Part shown: positions 37,707 to 46,115 of the stretch, piece by piece | Position numbering within the stretch: the first letter of the stretch is position 1 | Layout of the letters: every line of letters starts with the position of its first letter | Origin: Bradyrhizobium sp. WBAH42 | GTDB lineage: Bacteria > Pseudomonadota > Alphaproteobacteria > Rhizobiales > Xanthobacteraceae | Direction of reading: 5' to 3' | Length of the DNA stretch: 64,000 nucleotides | NCBI RefSeq assembly: GCF_024585265.1 | Contig: NZ_CP036533.1 | Location: 8,069,001 to 8,133,000 of the forward strand | Position numbers and translations under genes: made by a program | The notes under the pieces: model-generated | Seen by the model: only the letters and a program-made list of their open reading frames with translations | The model's database searches: none | Told to the model about the DNA's origin: nothing

Positions 37707-40111
37707 GCCCACGCAAACCCCATCGCCCTGAGGTGCCGCTCGACTTTTGTATCGAGATTGGCCACGCGTTTCGCGAGGTCAGGCATCCGCACTTCATACC
37801 GGTCGGCGAGCGTGCGCACCCGCTGGGTTAGAGCCTGACTGATTCGATCTATCTCGCCGTGAATGTCCGCCTCGATGCGGGCCATCCATTTATCATCGAC
37901 CACCAGCGTCTTGATCTCGGCCTCGGTCAGCTTAGGATATTTGGCGTAAGCCTTGGCATCGAGGTCGGCTTCCGCGGCTTTGAGCGCCTTCTTGAGGTCG
38001 GCCTCCTCATCCGACAGTTCCAGCCACTTCCTAAGGGCGGCCGCCTCGTCGGCGGCGTCCTTGTCGCCCTTGATTTCCTTGAGGCGAGCATTGATCGCCC
38101 CCCTGTTCACCTTGTCGAGTTCGGAAAAGGCGCCTTCGTCGCCGCCGTACTCTTCTTCCAGCTCGGCCAGGACGGCGCTGGCCGCCTCCTGTTGCGCGCT
38201 CAACTGGTCGATCTCCGCCTGCTCCTTCGCAAAGAACCGGGCCACGATATAGGGTTTCGGGATCAGGTCACAGGTCCAGCCTTTGTCCTTTTCCTTGCCT
38301 TTCTTATCTTTTTCGACAACGCGTTGGGGTTCCGCCCTCCAGCCGTCGAGGGCGATGACATAGCAATCGTCCTGCATCGTTTCTGCCCAATAATCCATGA
38401 GGTGCTGATATACGTCGTATTTGTCGATCAGCGGCTCGCCCGCGTAGTGTGCGAGCAATGCTTCGGAGAGTGCCGCAATCACGTCATTGGGGTGGACTCC
38501 GGTTTTCAGTGCCTTCAGCGATTCGGCGCTCTTGTTTCGCCACGTATCGAAGTGCTTGGCCATCTCTCCCGTGAAGGCGACAAACTCGGGATGCTCGAAG
38601 ATCGCCAATTTGATTGCGGACTTATCGACAGCTAGCTCGATAAAACCGGGACGGCATTCACTGAAGAGCGCCGCTTTCAGATTGGGGCAAACGTCCCAAT
38701 AGGCTTTGAGCGCGTCGATGTCAGCCTGCGGGATGCCGCCGCGCAAGTGTCCCTCGATGTTTTGCCGGTCTTCCGCCTTCTGGCTGTCGATATAGCGGGG
38801 GAGATTGAGGTTGTGGTCGTTTTTCTCGATCTCTGCGAAGGAGACGCTACGGGAATAACCGGGAATGTCGAGCGCCTTGGTGAATGCATCGACAATCTTG
38901 TGGATGTCCTGCGCCCGAAGCCGGTTCTTCGGGCCATCCCTCATGAAGCCTTGGCTCGCGTCGATCATGAAAACGCCCTTGCGGGCCTGCGCCCCTTTCT
39001 TGTCCACCACGACGATGCAGGCGGGAATGCCCGTGCCGTAAAACAGGTTAGCAGGCAGGCCGATGATGCCCTTGATGTAGCCCTTGCGCACAAGGGCGCG
39101 GCGAATATCGGCCTCGGCGTTACCTCGGAAGAGGACGCCGTGTGGGAGGATGCACGCGCCAGAACCCGTGCTTTTCAGCGACCGGACAATGTGCAGAAGA
39201 TAGGCGTAATCGCCCTGTTTAGTGGGCGGCACGCCAAAGCCCTTGAAGCGGTCGTGCGGGTCGTGCAGGGGATCGAGGCCGGTGCTCCAGCGTTTGTCGC
39301 TAAACGGCGGATTGGCGACGACGAAATCGAACTGCTTTATGGCGTCACCGTCCTTAAATTTTGGATCGGCAATCGTGTTGCCCTGCACGATCTGCGCCGT
39401 CGGGTTGTCGTGCAGGATCATGTTCATGCGGGCAAGACCGCTCGTGGCTGAGTCCTTCTCCTGTCCGTAGAGCGAAACCTTGGCGCTGGCCTCGTCGCCG
39501 ACTTTCAGCAGCAGTGAGCCGGAGCCACAGGTAGGGTCATAAACGGTTGTGTTGGTGGTCGTATGGGCCTGACGAATGCCGATGATCTGAGCCATGACGC
39601 GGCTGACTTCAGCGGGAGTATAGAACTGGCCCTTGCTCTTGCCGCTTTCGGTGGCGAAGTGGCGCATGAGATATTCATACGCATCGCCCAAGATGTCGTC
39701 GCCCTCGGCGCGGTTCTTTGAAAAATCGAGCGCCGGGTTTTCGAAAATGGCGATCAGGTTGGTGAGTTTTTCTGCCTTTTCCTTACCGTCGCCGAGCTTT
39801 GTCGCGTCGTTGAAGTCCGGGAAATCGGCTTGGTTTAACTGGTCGTTCGCGGCGGCAAGTGGCGCGATGATCTTTTTGTTAATTTGGTCTCCAATGTCGC
39901 TCTTGCCCTTCAGGGCGACCATAGCGGAGAAATCTGCGCCCTTCGGAATCTTGATCGGGGCATAGGGCACACCCGCGTATTTGTCGGTAACATATTTGAT
40001 GAAGAGAAACGAAAGGACGTAATCCTTGTATTGGCTCGCATCCATCCCTCCGCGAAGTTCGTCGCAGCCAGACCAGAGCGAGCTGTACAGTTCAGATTTT
40101 TTCAGCGCCAT
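37703..40111 (-). CDS. hsdM: Type I methyltransferase subunit (HsdM)
   Basis: Starts at the ATG at 40111 (MALKKSELYSSLWSGCDELR) with AGGAAAA seven bases upstream; a longer in-frame start at 40162 lacks a site. The 802-residue N6-adenine methyltransferase has the HsdM N-terminal helical domain, SAM motif I DPTCGSGSLLLKVGDEASAK, catalytic NPPF (FVVANPPFSDKRWS) and an extended C-terminal coiled region (LEEEYGGDEGAFSELDKVNR onward), making it longer than the classical ~530 residues. This longer form is common among HsdM proteins with coiled-coil tails. First gene of the hsdM-hsdS-hsdR-YgjP operon. It appears intact, so methylation may persist even if restriction is lost. Confidence 0.92.
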   Translation of the reverse strand: MALKKSELYSSLWSGCDELRGGMDASQYKDYVLSFLFIKYVTDKYAGVPYAPIKIPKGADFSAMVALKGKSDIGDQINKKIIAPLAAANDQLNQADFPDFNDATKLGDGKEKAEKLTNLIAIFENPALDFSKNRAEGDDILGDAYEYLMRHFATESGKSKGQFYTPAEVSRVMAQIIGIRQAHTTTNTTVYDPTCGSGSLLLKVGDEASAKVSLYGQEKDSATSGLARMNMILHDNPTAQIVQGNTIADPKFKDGDAIKQFDFVVANPPFSDKRWSTGLDPLHDPHDRFKGFGVPPTKQGDYAYLLHIVRSLKSTGSGACILPHGVLFRGNAEADIRRALVRKGYIKGIIGLPANLFYGTGIPACIVVVDKKGAQARKGVFMIDASQGFMRDGPKNRLRAQDIHKIVDAFTKALDIPGYSRSVSFAEIEKNDHNLNLPRYIDSQKAEDRQNIEGHLRGGIPQADIDALKAYWDVCPNLKAALFSECRPGFIELAVDKSAIKLAIFEHPEFVAFTGEMAKHFDTWRNKSAESLKALKTGVHPNDVIAALSEALLAHYAGEPLIDKYDVYQHLMDYWAETMQDDCYVIALDGWRAEPQRVVEKDKKGKEKDKGWTCDLIPKPYIVARFFAKEQAEIDQLSAQQEAASAVLAELEEEYGGDEGAFSELDKVNRGAINARLKEIKGDKDAADEAAALRKWLELSDEEADLKKALKAAEADLDAKAYAKYPKLTEAEIKTLVVDDKWMARIEADIHGEIDRISQALTQRVRTLADRYEVRMPDLAKRVANLDTKVERHLRAMGFAWA

Positions 40112-40458
40112 GTATTTTTCCTGCCAGCCCCAGCGACTCCCTCGACTTTGGGCGCGCGCCATCGTGTGAATTCGATGGAGCCTTCGTACCGGAAAGAGGG
40201 AGATTCGTGCCCAATCCTACTTTAGCGCGGTTCGCCGGTATCTCCAATGTACGTCAATCGGCACCAATTTCCGAACTCTTCCTTCGCGGGGGCGACTGCG
40301 TATGTGGTCACGGCTCGGCGGCGAGACGTCGGCTATGGGCTCGGCTATGAGAACCGCTTAGCTAGGTTGCGTGCATCGTCGTCTTGAGATCGGCTCTTTT
40401 ATAATCTTGATCGCGAGGCCAAGATCGGCAGGCCGTTCTAATTGGTCGGCCATGTCGA
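40112..40458. other. Intergenic region, no gene
   Basis: Separates the hsd operon from the CBASS remnant on the same strand and so should hold the hsdM promoter. I see no clear -35/-10 pair or terminator. Confidence 0.4.
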
Positions 40459-41349
40459 TCACTCATCGCAATACTTCACCGCCGCGTTGAGGAACGCGTT
40501 GCACTTGGCGGCAGTCCAGCACACGGGGTCATTCTCCCAAAGCAAATAGAATTGCTCATTCGCGCACACGAACTTCGTTCTGTCCGCATCAATGATCCAG
40601 TTTAAGGTATCGACGAAGTTGGCTGTATGCGTGCCGCCGAACCGATCCGGCGGAACATTGTACAACATGCCTTCCAGAAAATAGGACGGCGCGACCCCAT
40701 CGGCCAGGCGGCCTTCCTGGCTCAGCTTGTTGCGCAGGTTTTTGTAGACCCGGACAGTAGGCTTGAAGAGGCGCTGCGTCGCTTGATGCTTCGTCGTGGC
40801 GTTGTCGTGATGCTGTTCTGGGAAGTTTTCAATGCGCACGTCACCGGGTAGGAAGAAGCAGATGCCCTCGACGTATCCCGGATTGTAGTCATTCGGCTAG
40901 GAGTGATAACGACGGAACTCAGCGCACACCAACACGTCAGCATCGCGCCGGGAGGTTCCGTTGCCTTTGATCGTGATCGCCTTTTTCCCTATAACGACGG
41001 AGTTTCCAAAGTGCTGCCGGAGCCACGAAACGACTTCGTTCTTGAAATCCGAGAGCTGGTATGTGGCGCGCGACCATCCCTTATCAAACCGGGCTTTTTC
41101 GTCCGGCTGCAGATTGCTGGTGTCGGAGTAATAGACCGCCTTAGTCCGCAGTACGATGTCCCCGTCGCTATCCGCGTGGATGTTCGTTTCGTTCTTGTAC
41201 GAGCCCTGCAGGAACGTATCGGCATCGCGATTGGCATAAGGCGCCCGCGAGTCATCAAGAATCGCCTTGATAGTCTGATAGGTCGCCGTGAACTGTGCCG
41301 TTTGGCCTTGATGTGACCACGTCTCAAGCTGGCTTTCCGAGATTCCCAC
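40459..41349 (-). pseudogene. CBASS CD-NTase (SMODS nucleotidyltransferase), amber-interrupted
   Basis: The GTG at 41349 follows AGGAG. Residues about 49-67 hold the nucleotidyltransferase signature GSYKNETNIHADSDGDIVL, and RRDADVLV supplies the third acidic residue, so the catalytic triad is present. After 150 codons an in-frame TAG (complement 40897-40899) interrupts the frame, which then continues unbroken (YVEGICFF, KHQATQRLFKPTVRVYKNLR, GVAPSYFLEGMLYNVPPDRF) to 40459. At 297 codons the total is normal for the family. CD-NTases sense phage infection and make cyclic oligonucleotides. Only one nonsense codon separates this from a full enzyme, but its effector is also broken. Confidence 0.88.
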
Positions 41350-42015
41350 TGGCCTCTCCTAGAGCAAGAAATGTCCTGAGCTGTGCCTCCTGCTCACGCG
41401 CTGAGTCTCGTCCACGGCTCCAGAGCTTGCCGAGCTTTTCCATGTTGGACTCAAGCATGTCGGTCGCCATCTCGGGTTGGGTATATTTCGTATTGATGCG
41501 GATGACATCGACATCGGGGAACAGTACGCGACAGAGCTGGTCCATCGACTGTGTGTTGATCTCCAGTAACTTTTGCGAGAACTTCACGGTCGGAATTTTG
41601 CTCAGCCACTTCCGCGCGCTGGTTGTCGGAAGTGTTGGTGGCGGGTATTCACCCACGCCGACGTGCCCACAATGCCCATGTTCGTCTTGAATGTGTCGAA
41701 CCGAGCTTCTCCGAAGACCTCTTTGGCGAGTGCTTCAAGCGCGGCAGTCTTCTTGGTGGGTAAGAACTCGCCCATCACTTCAACCACCCGGAGCCTATAG
41801 AGCGATTCGATCTCGTCTACCGACTTTGCCAGTCCCAGGAGGGCCGCAATGATCGCCCCGGTGCTCGTCCCGTATATGAGGTCGAACGTTTTACACAACG
41901 GCACGCCGACGAGCGCCTCGATCTCTTTGAGCACACCAAGGGTATAGAAGCCCTTGGCTCCCCCGCCATCGAGGCTCAAAACCCGGCACTTCCCGTCTGT
42001 GGAAACGTCTGTCAT
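41324..42015 (-). pseudogene. capV: CBASS patatin-like phospholipase effector (CapV), internal deletion
   Basis: The ATG at 42015 opens RVLSLDGGGAKGFYTLGVLK, the oxyanion loop. The nucleophile elbow is IYGTSTGAIIAALLGLAKSV. After NMGIVGT the sequence jumps, out of frame, to the C-terminal part (KFSQKLLEINTQSMDQLCRV, YTQPEMATDMLE). About a third of the ~330-residue protein is missing, including the region that should carry the catalytic Asp (DG[GA]). CapV cleaves membrane phospholipids when it binds the CD-NTase product. It overlaps the CD-NTase start by 26 bp, the usual type I CBASS layout, and no cap2/cap3 genes are present. Confidence 0.85.
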
Positions 42016-42376
42016 TCCCCACTCGTTGGGTGCACGAAGCGAATCGCACAACGGAGGCTAGCGTACTGGCGTCCGACAGGAAGCTTCTGGGCGAACTATT
42101 CCCGATTTCCACATGCCGATTTCAGTTCCGGATTGTGACCAGGAGTCGCGTGCCAGCGCCGCCTATGCGGTGGTGTGAAAAATCGCCAGAAAGTGCCGAT
42201 TCGGCATTTTCTACTCCGCTGACTAGCGTGCAGTGAATAGGCGAGAGAGACGGACTGCTGGTATCTACCCACAGGAAGGCCGAGCGACTTGCGCTTCTAT
42301 CCTCAACATAGAATTAGAGGAGGCGAACGCTATGTTGAAGCACGAATAATAGGTGGTGCAGCAATGGGAACGAATG
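42016..42376. other. No recognisable gene
   Basis: Contains the presumed promoter of the CBASS operon. Nothing distinct is visible. Confidence 0.35.
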
Positions 42377-42553
42377 ATGCCAGATGATACCCGGAAGCCG
42401 GAGCACTGGTGGGTATCAGTACACACCGAAAGGCGTGGACCCTTCGCCGATAGGGGGGCTGCCCGTGTGGTAGCTTTGGCTGCTAAACGGGACAATCCTA
42501 CCCGGCATGTAGCGGTGCTGAACCCTTCGGGGCACTCGGAACCAGTGGACTGA
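42377..42553 (+). CDS. Small hypothetical protein, 58 aa
   Basis: A possible gene from the ATG at 42377 (MPDDTRKPEHWWVSVHTERR) to the TGA at 42551-42553. Composition is plausible (charged, two Trp), but an opposite-strand frame of similar size overlaps it and there is no strong Shine-Dalgarno. Unknown function. Confidence 0.3.
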   Translation: MPDDTRKPEHWWVSVHTERRGPFADRGAARVVALAAKRDNPTRHVAVLNPSGHSEPVD

Positions 42554-42655
42554 CGAGGATTGGCGCGAAGGATGGAAGCAGAAGGACCAGAGGGCTCTGT
42601 GCGTAGCACGACAGCGTGACCCCGAAGCAGGGCGCAGAGTACCTGTACGGACTAG

Positions 42656-43260
42656 CTCTTTACTTCGAGCTGCCGCTGAGCGTAGGCCCGTATTTCGGGA
42701 CGAACGTCATCGCGTTTGGCAAAGAACCTTGCGGCAGCCGGTGAGAGGGGCCGCTCTGGCTCGATATCTGGAAACTGCTTTCGGGCGTGCTCCCATGCCG
42801 CTCTGAGATCCTTGCCGACGGAACGCCGGAGCTATCCAGATCCACATTAGGACCCAACGGGGTGGTGCGTTGGTATATTCCTGCCATCGACAACATATGC
42901 TCCGAGTGAGCGTCCCTCAGCGTCGGCAATAATGAAAGCTTGCGCCCCGTCGCCTTTCTCATCGTACTGGAGGCTGTCGGTTCCGAACTCTCTTAGGAAG
43001 GCTCGTCCAATCCGGAAGACGCGGCGGCGAAGCGCAAGGGAAGAGATGATGGTCACCGGGATGAAACGTCCGTGTGCAGCGAAAAGCTTGGCGATGCGCG
43101 GGTACGGCTTCGGTTCGAAAACATTAACGACGGCGCGATGGCAACGGAGGTGAGTGCGTTGATCGTCGGGCTCGCTCTCGACGTAGGTAAGATTGCAGAC
43201 CGGGCAAGCACCGTCGTCCCACCTATCAAAGAATTCTCGTGCGTAGTGTCGCTCATCCAA
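42656..43260 (-). pseudogene. GNAT-like protein with ESCO-type zinc finger, frameshifted
   Basis: The start at 43260 gives MDERHYAREFFDRWDDGACP and a C-x2-C...H-x3-H finger (CPVCNLTYVESEPDDQRTHL then RCHR), which resembles the finger before the acetyltransferase domain in ESCO/Eco1 proteins. A strand-rich region follows (FIIADAEGRSLGAYVV). Near 42845 the frame is lost; the end of the protein is in another frame (VGKDLRAAWEHARKQFPDIE, PERPLSPAAARFFAKRDDVR). The GNAT core that should carry the acetyl-CoA loop (RxxGxA) is mostly deleted. Similar architectures occur as uncharacterised proteins in Bradyrhizobium, to my recollection. Confidence 0.6.
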
Positions 43261-43508
43261 TAACTTGTCCCAATCCTTCGTCAGCTTCGTTTACGCTGAG
43301 GGAGGCTGGTGCGAAGACATAGTCAATTGACTGATCATACGCATATTCGAAAGTGTCGCAGCTCGGGGTGGCGCCGCCCAGAACATCGGACGAACAAAGT
43401 CCACGGATTTTCCACGGATTGAAGTGTCGTCTTCGCGTTTCGTTCTGCACCGAGTTGCCGAGCAAACCCGGCCAAGCGCGTAAAAAGTGCAAGAAATCAA
43501 CGACGACG

Positions 43509-43556
43509 TGGTGGGCGCACAAGGGATCGAACCTTGGACCTCTCCCGTGTGAAGGG
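43509..43556 (-). tRNA. tRNA-Val(CAC) 3' fragment (likely att remnant)
   Basis: On the minus strand an anticodon arm with a 7-nt loop TTCACAC (anticodon CAC), a variable loop AGGTC, a T arm CAAGG-TTCGATC-CCTTG, an acceptor strand TGCGCCC and ACCA are all in place. The 5' half (acceptor 5' strand and D arm) is absent; the upstream sequence is unrelated. A 3' tRNA half is what integration into a tRNA gene leaves behind. Confidence 0.75.
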
Positions 43557-43905
43557 AAATCACATCCTTCTATATCGTATTGATATAGTTTGTATTTTCC
43601 GGTTTTAGCAATCGCATTGGGCGGAATTTGGGCGAGGCGCTTTCATGATCAATCGCCGCAGGCCGACGCACCGCAATGGTTGATGGTGTTGATCAGAGCG
43701 AATGCTTCGAGACCTGCGCCTGGCCGTACGGCTGCCATTCTAGGCGGTTATTGGTCCTAAGACCGTCGCTCGAGAATCCGACCACGGGTCAAAGTACAGC
43801 CATCCATCGGCACAGGCAACGTGTTCCCTGCCCAGGCAGCACCCAGCGCCGCCACCGCACACACGCCCCCCGTAATGGCAACAAATGCCATCCCAGCGCG
43901 GTCGC
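43557..43905. other. No gene; contains a 7-bp inverted repeat
   Basis: CTATATC-GTATT-GATATAG at about 43571-43589 lies 15 bases beyond the tRNA-Val fragment and might be an integrase arm site. No gene is evident. Confidence 0.35.
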
Positions 43906-45045
43906 TCATGATGCGCGCTTGCGCGACCTTGCTTTGACCGGGGTCAACTTTGCCGCCTTGGGCGGCGCCGGGCCGATCGAGGGCATTTTCTGGATCGAGG
44001 GGGCGGCGTGGGCGACGTTGACGTGCGCATAGCGCAGCACCATCGATAGGCTCGACCAACCGCCGAGGTGCATCAGCATGTTGAGATCGCGGTTCTCTTG
44101 GTAATGCCACGTCGCCCAGGTGTGCCTGCAATCGTGTGGGTGGAAATCCTTGATCTTGGCGCGCGTCACCGCTGCCTTAAAACCCTTCTTGATCCGAGAT
44201 CCCGCCGACACGTCACGCGGGTCATCCGGATCCAGCGGCGCATAGGGATCGCCAAGGACGTCCTCGATCACCTCGATTGGCTCGCCCGAGTTGCTGCGTG
44301 CCGGCACAAACTTTCGGATTATTCGGCCTTGCTTCCGAAACACCTCGCCCTCCCGGTGTGGCAGGTTGGCGAGGATCGCCACGAGGTCGGGATGCAACGG
44401 CACACCGCGATCGCGGCCGTTCTTGGTGTCGAGAAATTGGACCTGAGCGCGACTTAAATCGACATTGCGCCAATCGAGCCAAAGGGCCTCGCCGACGCGC
44501 GCGCCGGTGTAGAACAGGAAGGCGACGAGCGGCTTGAGATGCGGCGCGCACGCTTCGATCAGGGTAAACGCCTCGGCATGCGTGATCCAACGCACGCGGC
44601 CTTTAGGCAATTTCGGTCGGGTGAATTTGACCGGTGACCCATAGCCCTTCGAGGCCGCCATGTTGATGACGGCCGACAAAGGCGTGTAAAGCTGACGGTT
44701 GATTGTCGCCGGTGCGAGGCCGGGATAGATCGCCTTAGCGGCGGCATCGGCAGCGGCTTGATCAATCTTGGCGATCGCCATCGAACCAAAGTGATCGATC
44801 AGCGGTTGCAGAAACCGAGCGTCGCCGTCGTTCTCTAAGTAGATTGCAGCGGCGCCGAGGAACGTGCCCGATGCTTTAACGCCATAGACACTACGTTGCA
44901 GGATTTCCCATTCGCGCTTTGCCTTGATTTCTTGGGCGATTTTGCGGTCATCGGTTTGGCAGCTTTCGCGGACTAAGATGCCGCGCAGAGTGCCTCGAAG
45001 ATACCAATTTGGGGACCCGTCTCGCTGGTAGAGTCTAAGGGGCAT
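43906..45045 (-). CDS. Tyrosine recombinase (phage/ICE integrase)
   Basis: Starts at the ATG at 45045 (MPLRLYQRDGSPNWYLRGTL), 379 residues; a TTG at 45069 would add eight. The N-terminal arm-binding and SAM-like core-binding parts precede a catalytic domain with R (FLFYTGARVGEALWLDWRNV), K in the beta-hairpin (FLDTKNGRDRGVPLH), HxxR (FHPHDCRHTWATWHYQ), GGWSS and the tyrosine nucleophile in MVLRYAHVNVAHA. All catalytic residues are present. It lies between the tRNA-Val fragment (downstream) and the tRNA-fMet fragment (75 bp upstream of its start), so it could have used either tRNA as target. The C-terminal tail is Lys/Arg/Ala-rich. Confidence 0.9.
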   Translation of the reverse strand: MPLRLYQRDGSPNWYLRGTLRGILVRESCQTDDRKIAQEIKAKREWEILQRSVYGVKASGTFLGAAAIYLENDGDARFLQPLIDHFGSMAIAKIDQAAADAAAKAIYPGLAPATINRQLYTPLSAVINMAASKGYGSPVKFTRPKLPKGRVRWITHAEAFTLIEACAPHLKPLVAFLFYTGARVGEALWLDWRNVDLSRAQVQFLDTKNGRDRGVPLHPDLVAILANLPHREGEVFRKQGRIIRKFVPARSNSGEPIEVIEDVLGDPYAPLDPDDPRDVSAGSRIKKGFKAAVTRAKIKDFHPHDCRHTWATWHYQENRDLNMLMHLGGWSSLSMVLRYAHVNVAHAAPSIQKMPSIGPAPPKAAKLTPVKARSRKRAS

Positions 45046-45120
45046 GGCTCGGTCTTGGGAATAATTCAAGGGCCTTAAATTGAGCGCATGCGACCTCTGC
45101 CAGTCCAGTCCTTTCCGTTT

Positions 45121-45170
45121 GCAGGCTCATAACCTGAAGGTCATAGGTTCAAATCCTATCCCCGCAACCA
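45121..45170 (+). tRNA. tRNA-fMet 3' half (att-like remnant)
   Basis: Carries the anticodon arm CAGG-CTCATAA-CCTG, T arm ATAGG-TTCAAAT-CCTAT, acceptor strand CCCCGCA and ACCA. The 5' half is missing and upstream sequence does not pair. It is not identical to the complete copy at 45803 (different T stem), so it came from another initiator tRNA gene. A terminator follows directly. Confidence 0.8.
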
Positions 45171-45180
45171 ATATTCTCAA

Positions 45181-45210
45181 GGGGTTATGGTGATTCCATA
45201 ACCCCTTTTT
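45181..45210 (+). terminator. Rho-independent terminator after tRNA-fMet fragment
   Basis: GGGGTTATGG-TGATT-CCATAACCCC followed by TTTTT: a perfect 10-bp stem with a U tract, evidently the original terminator of the tRNA gene whose 3' half remains. Confidence 0.92.
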
Positions 45211-45266
45211 CGTGCTAGAATCCCCTTACACAGGTGTTACACAGAAACGCCGGAAAGGGGGCAGTC

Positions 45267-45750
45267 GTGATTACCCATGAGCTCATGGGCGGTAAACTCC
45301 ACGTCTACAAGCGCGAGAACTCGCGCTACTGGCAGTGCTCCACCTTTTTGAACGGCAAGAACCGCCGGGTGAGCACCAAGGAAGAAAGCCTCGCCCACGC
45401 CAAGCAGTTCGCCGAGGACTGGTATCTGGAGCTGCGGGGGAAATCGCGGGCGGGCCTGCTCACGAATGAAAAGACCTTCGAGCAGGCAGCTGACCAGTTC
45501 TTGAAGGAGTACGAGGTCATCACCGAGGGGCAGCGCAGCCCCAAGTGGGTGAGTGGTTATCGCGACCGCCTGCCGCACCAGCGTCGAGATGATCGAGAAG
45601 TTCTATGCGGCTCACATCAAGAACATGCTGGATGCTTCAGCGATCAATGTGATGCGGTCGAAAGCGCGAAGGGCGAAGCCGAAGACCGAGCGGCCCTTGC
45701 AGGAAATCTATGAGTCTGCTGTTGACGCCGAAACCAGAGAACAACTTTAG
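45267..45750 (+). pseudogene. Second tyrosine integrase, internally deleted
   Basis: The N-terminal part (MGGKLHVYKRENSRYWQCST, FLNGKNRRVSTKEESLAHAK, TFEQAADQFLKEY) is an arm-type/core-binding region. At about 45575 it jumps out of frame to the very end of an integrase (CRTSVEMIEKFYAAHIKNML, DASAINVM), where the tyrosine in EKFYAAHI is the nucleophile. The whole R...HxxR catalytic centre is gone. The start is a GTG at 45267 or ATG at 45285. It is bracketed by the tRNA-fMet half and the complete tRNA-fMet, as expected for an element that integrated there and then collapsed. Confidence 0.8.
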
Positions 45751-45802
45751 ATAGAAATTTCTTGACAAGGATTCCTGCTCCGACAGATTGTCCGCGCAAT
45801 GT

Positions 45803-45879
45803 CGCGGGGTGGAGCAGCCTGGCAGCTCGCAAGGCTCATAACCTTGAGGTCAGGGGTTCGAATCCCTTCCCCGCAACCA
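45803..45879 (+). tRNA. Initiator tRNA-fMet(CAT), complete
   Basis: A 77-nt gene beginning CGCGGGGTGGAGCAGCCTGG. It has the C1:A72 mismatch that marks initiator tRNAs (5' C, 3' CCCCGCA), a CAAGG-CTCATAA-CCTTG anticodon arm, a CAGGGG-TTCGAAT-CCCTT T arm and encoded CCA. The stem has AGG:CCT instead of the GGG:CCC of enterobacteria, as in other rhizobia. A GGGACGG/CCGTCCC dyad about 20 bp downstream may help termination. Confidence 0.93.
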
Positions 45880-46115
45880 AATTTTCATCTGTATCTTAAC
45901 GGGACGGAAAAGCGGAGATCGCTGATCGGAGCCGTCCCGCACCGGGCCGAAGGGCCCGCTCTACGAGCCGGTAGCGGCTCGCCTTTCGCGCGAAGGCGCT
46001 CTAATTCCTCACTTGCATTGCTCCGCTCCGACTCGCATTTGCTTCAAAACCCTAGTGACTAGCTCAGGGTTGTGAGACCATCGGCCCTAGCAATGGAATC
46101 AATAGCAAAAGTGAC

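Noticed and set aside
33447..37712. A genuine, evolved HsdS-HsdR fusion enzyme.
   Set aside because: The normal hsdS ending and stop, overlapping the hsdR ATG, are still readable in the neighbouring frame, so the fusion is the by-product of a frameshift.
43509..43556. A complete tRNA-Val gene.
   Set aside because: No D arm or 5' acceptor strand can be found in the 60 bases upstream on that strand; only the 3' part pairs.
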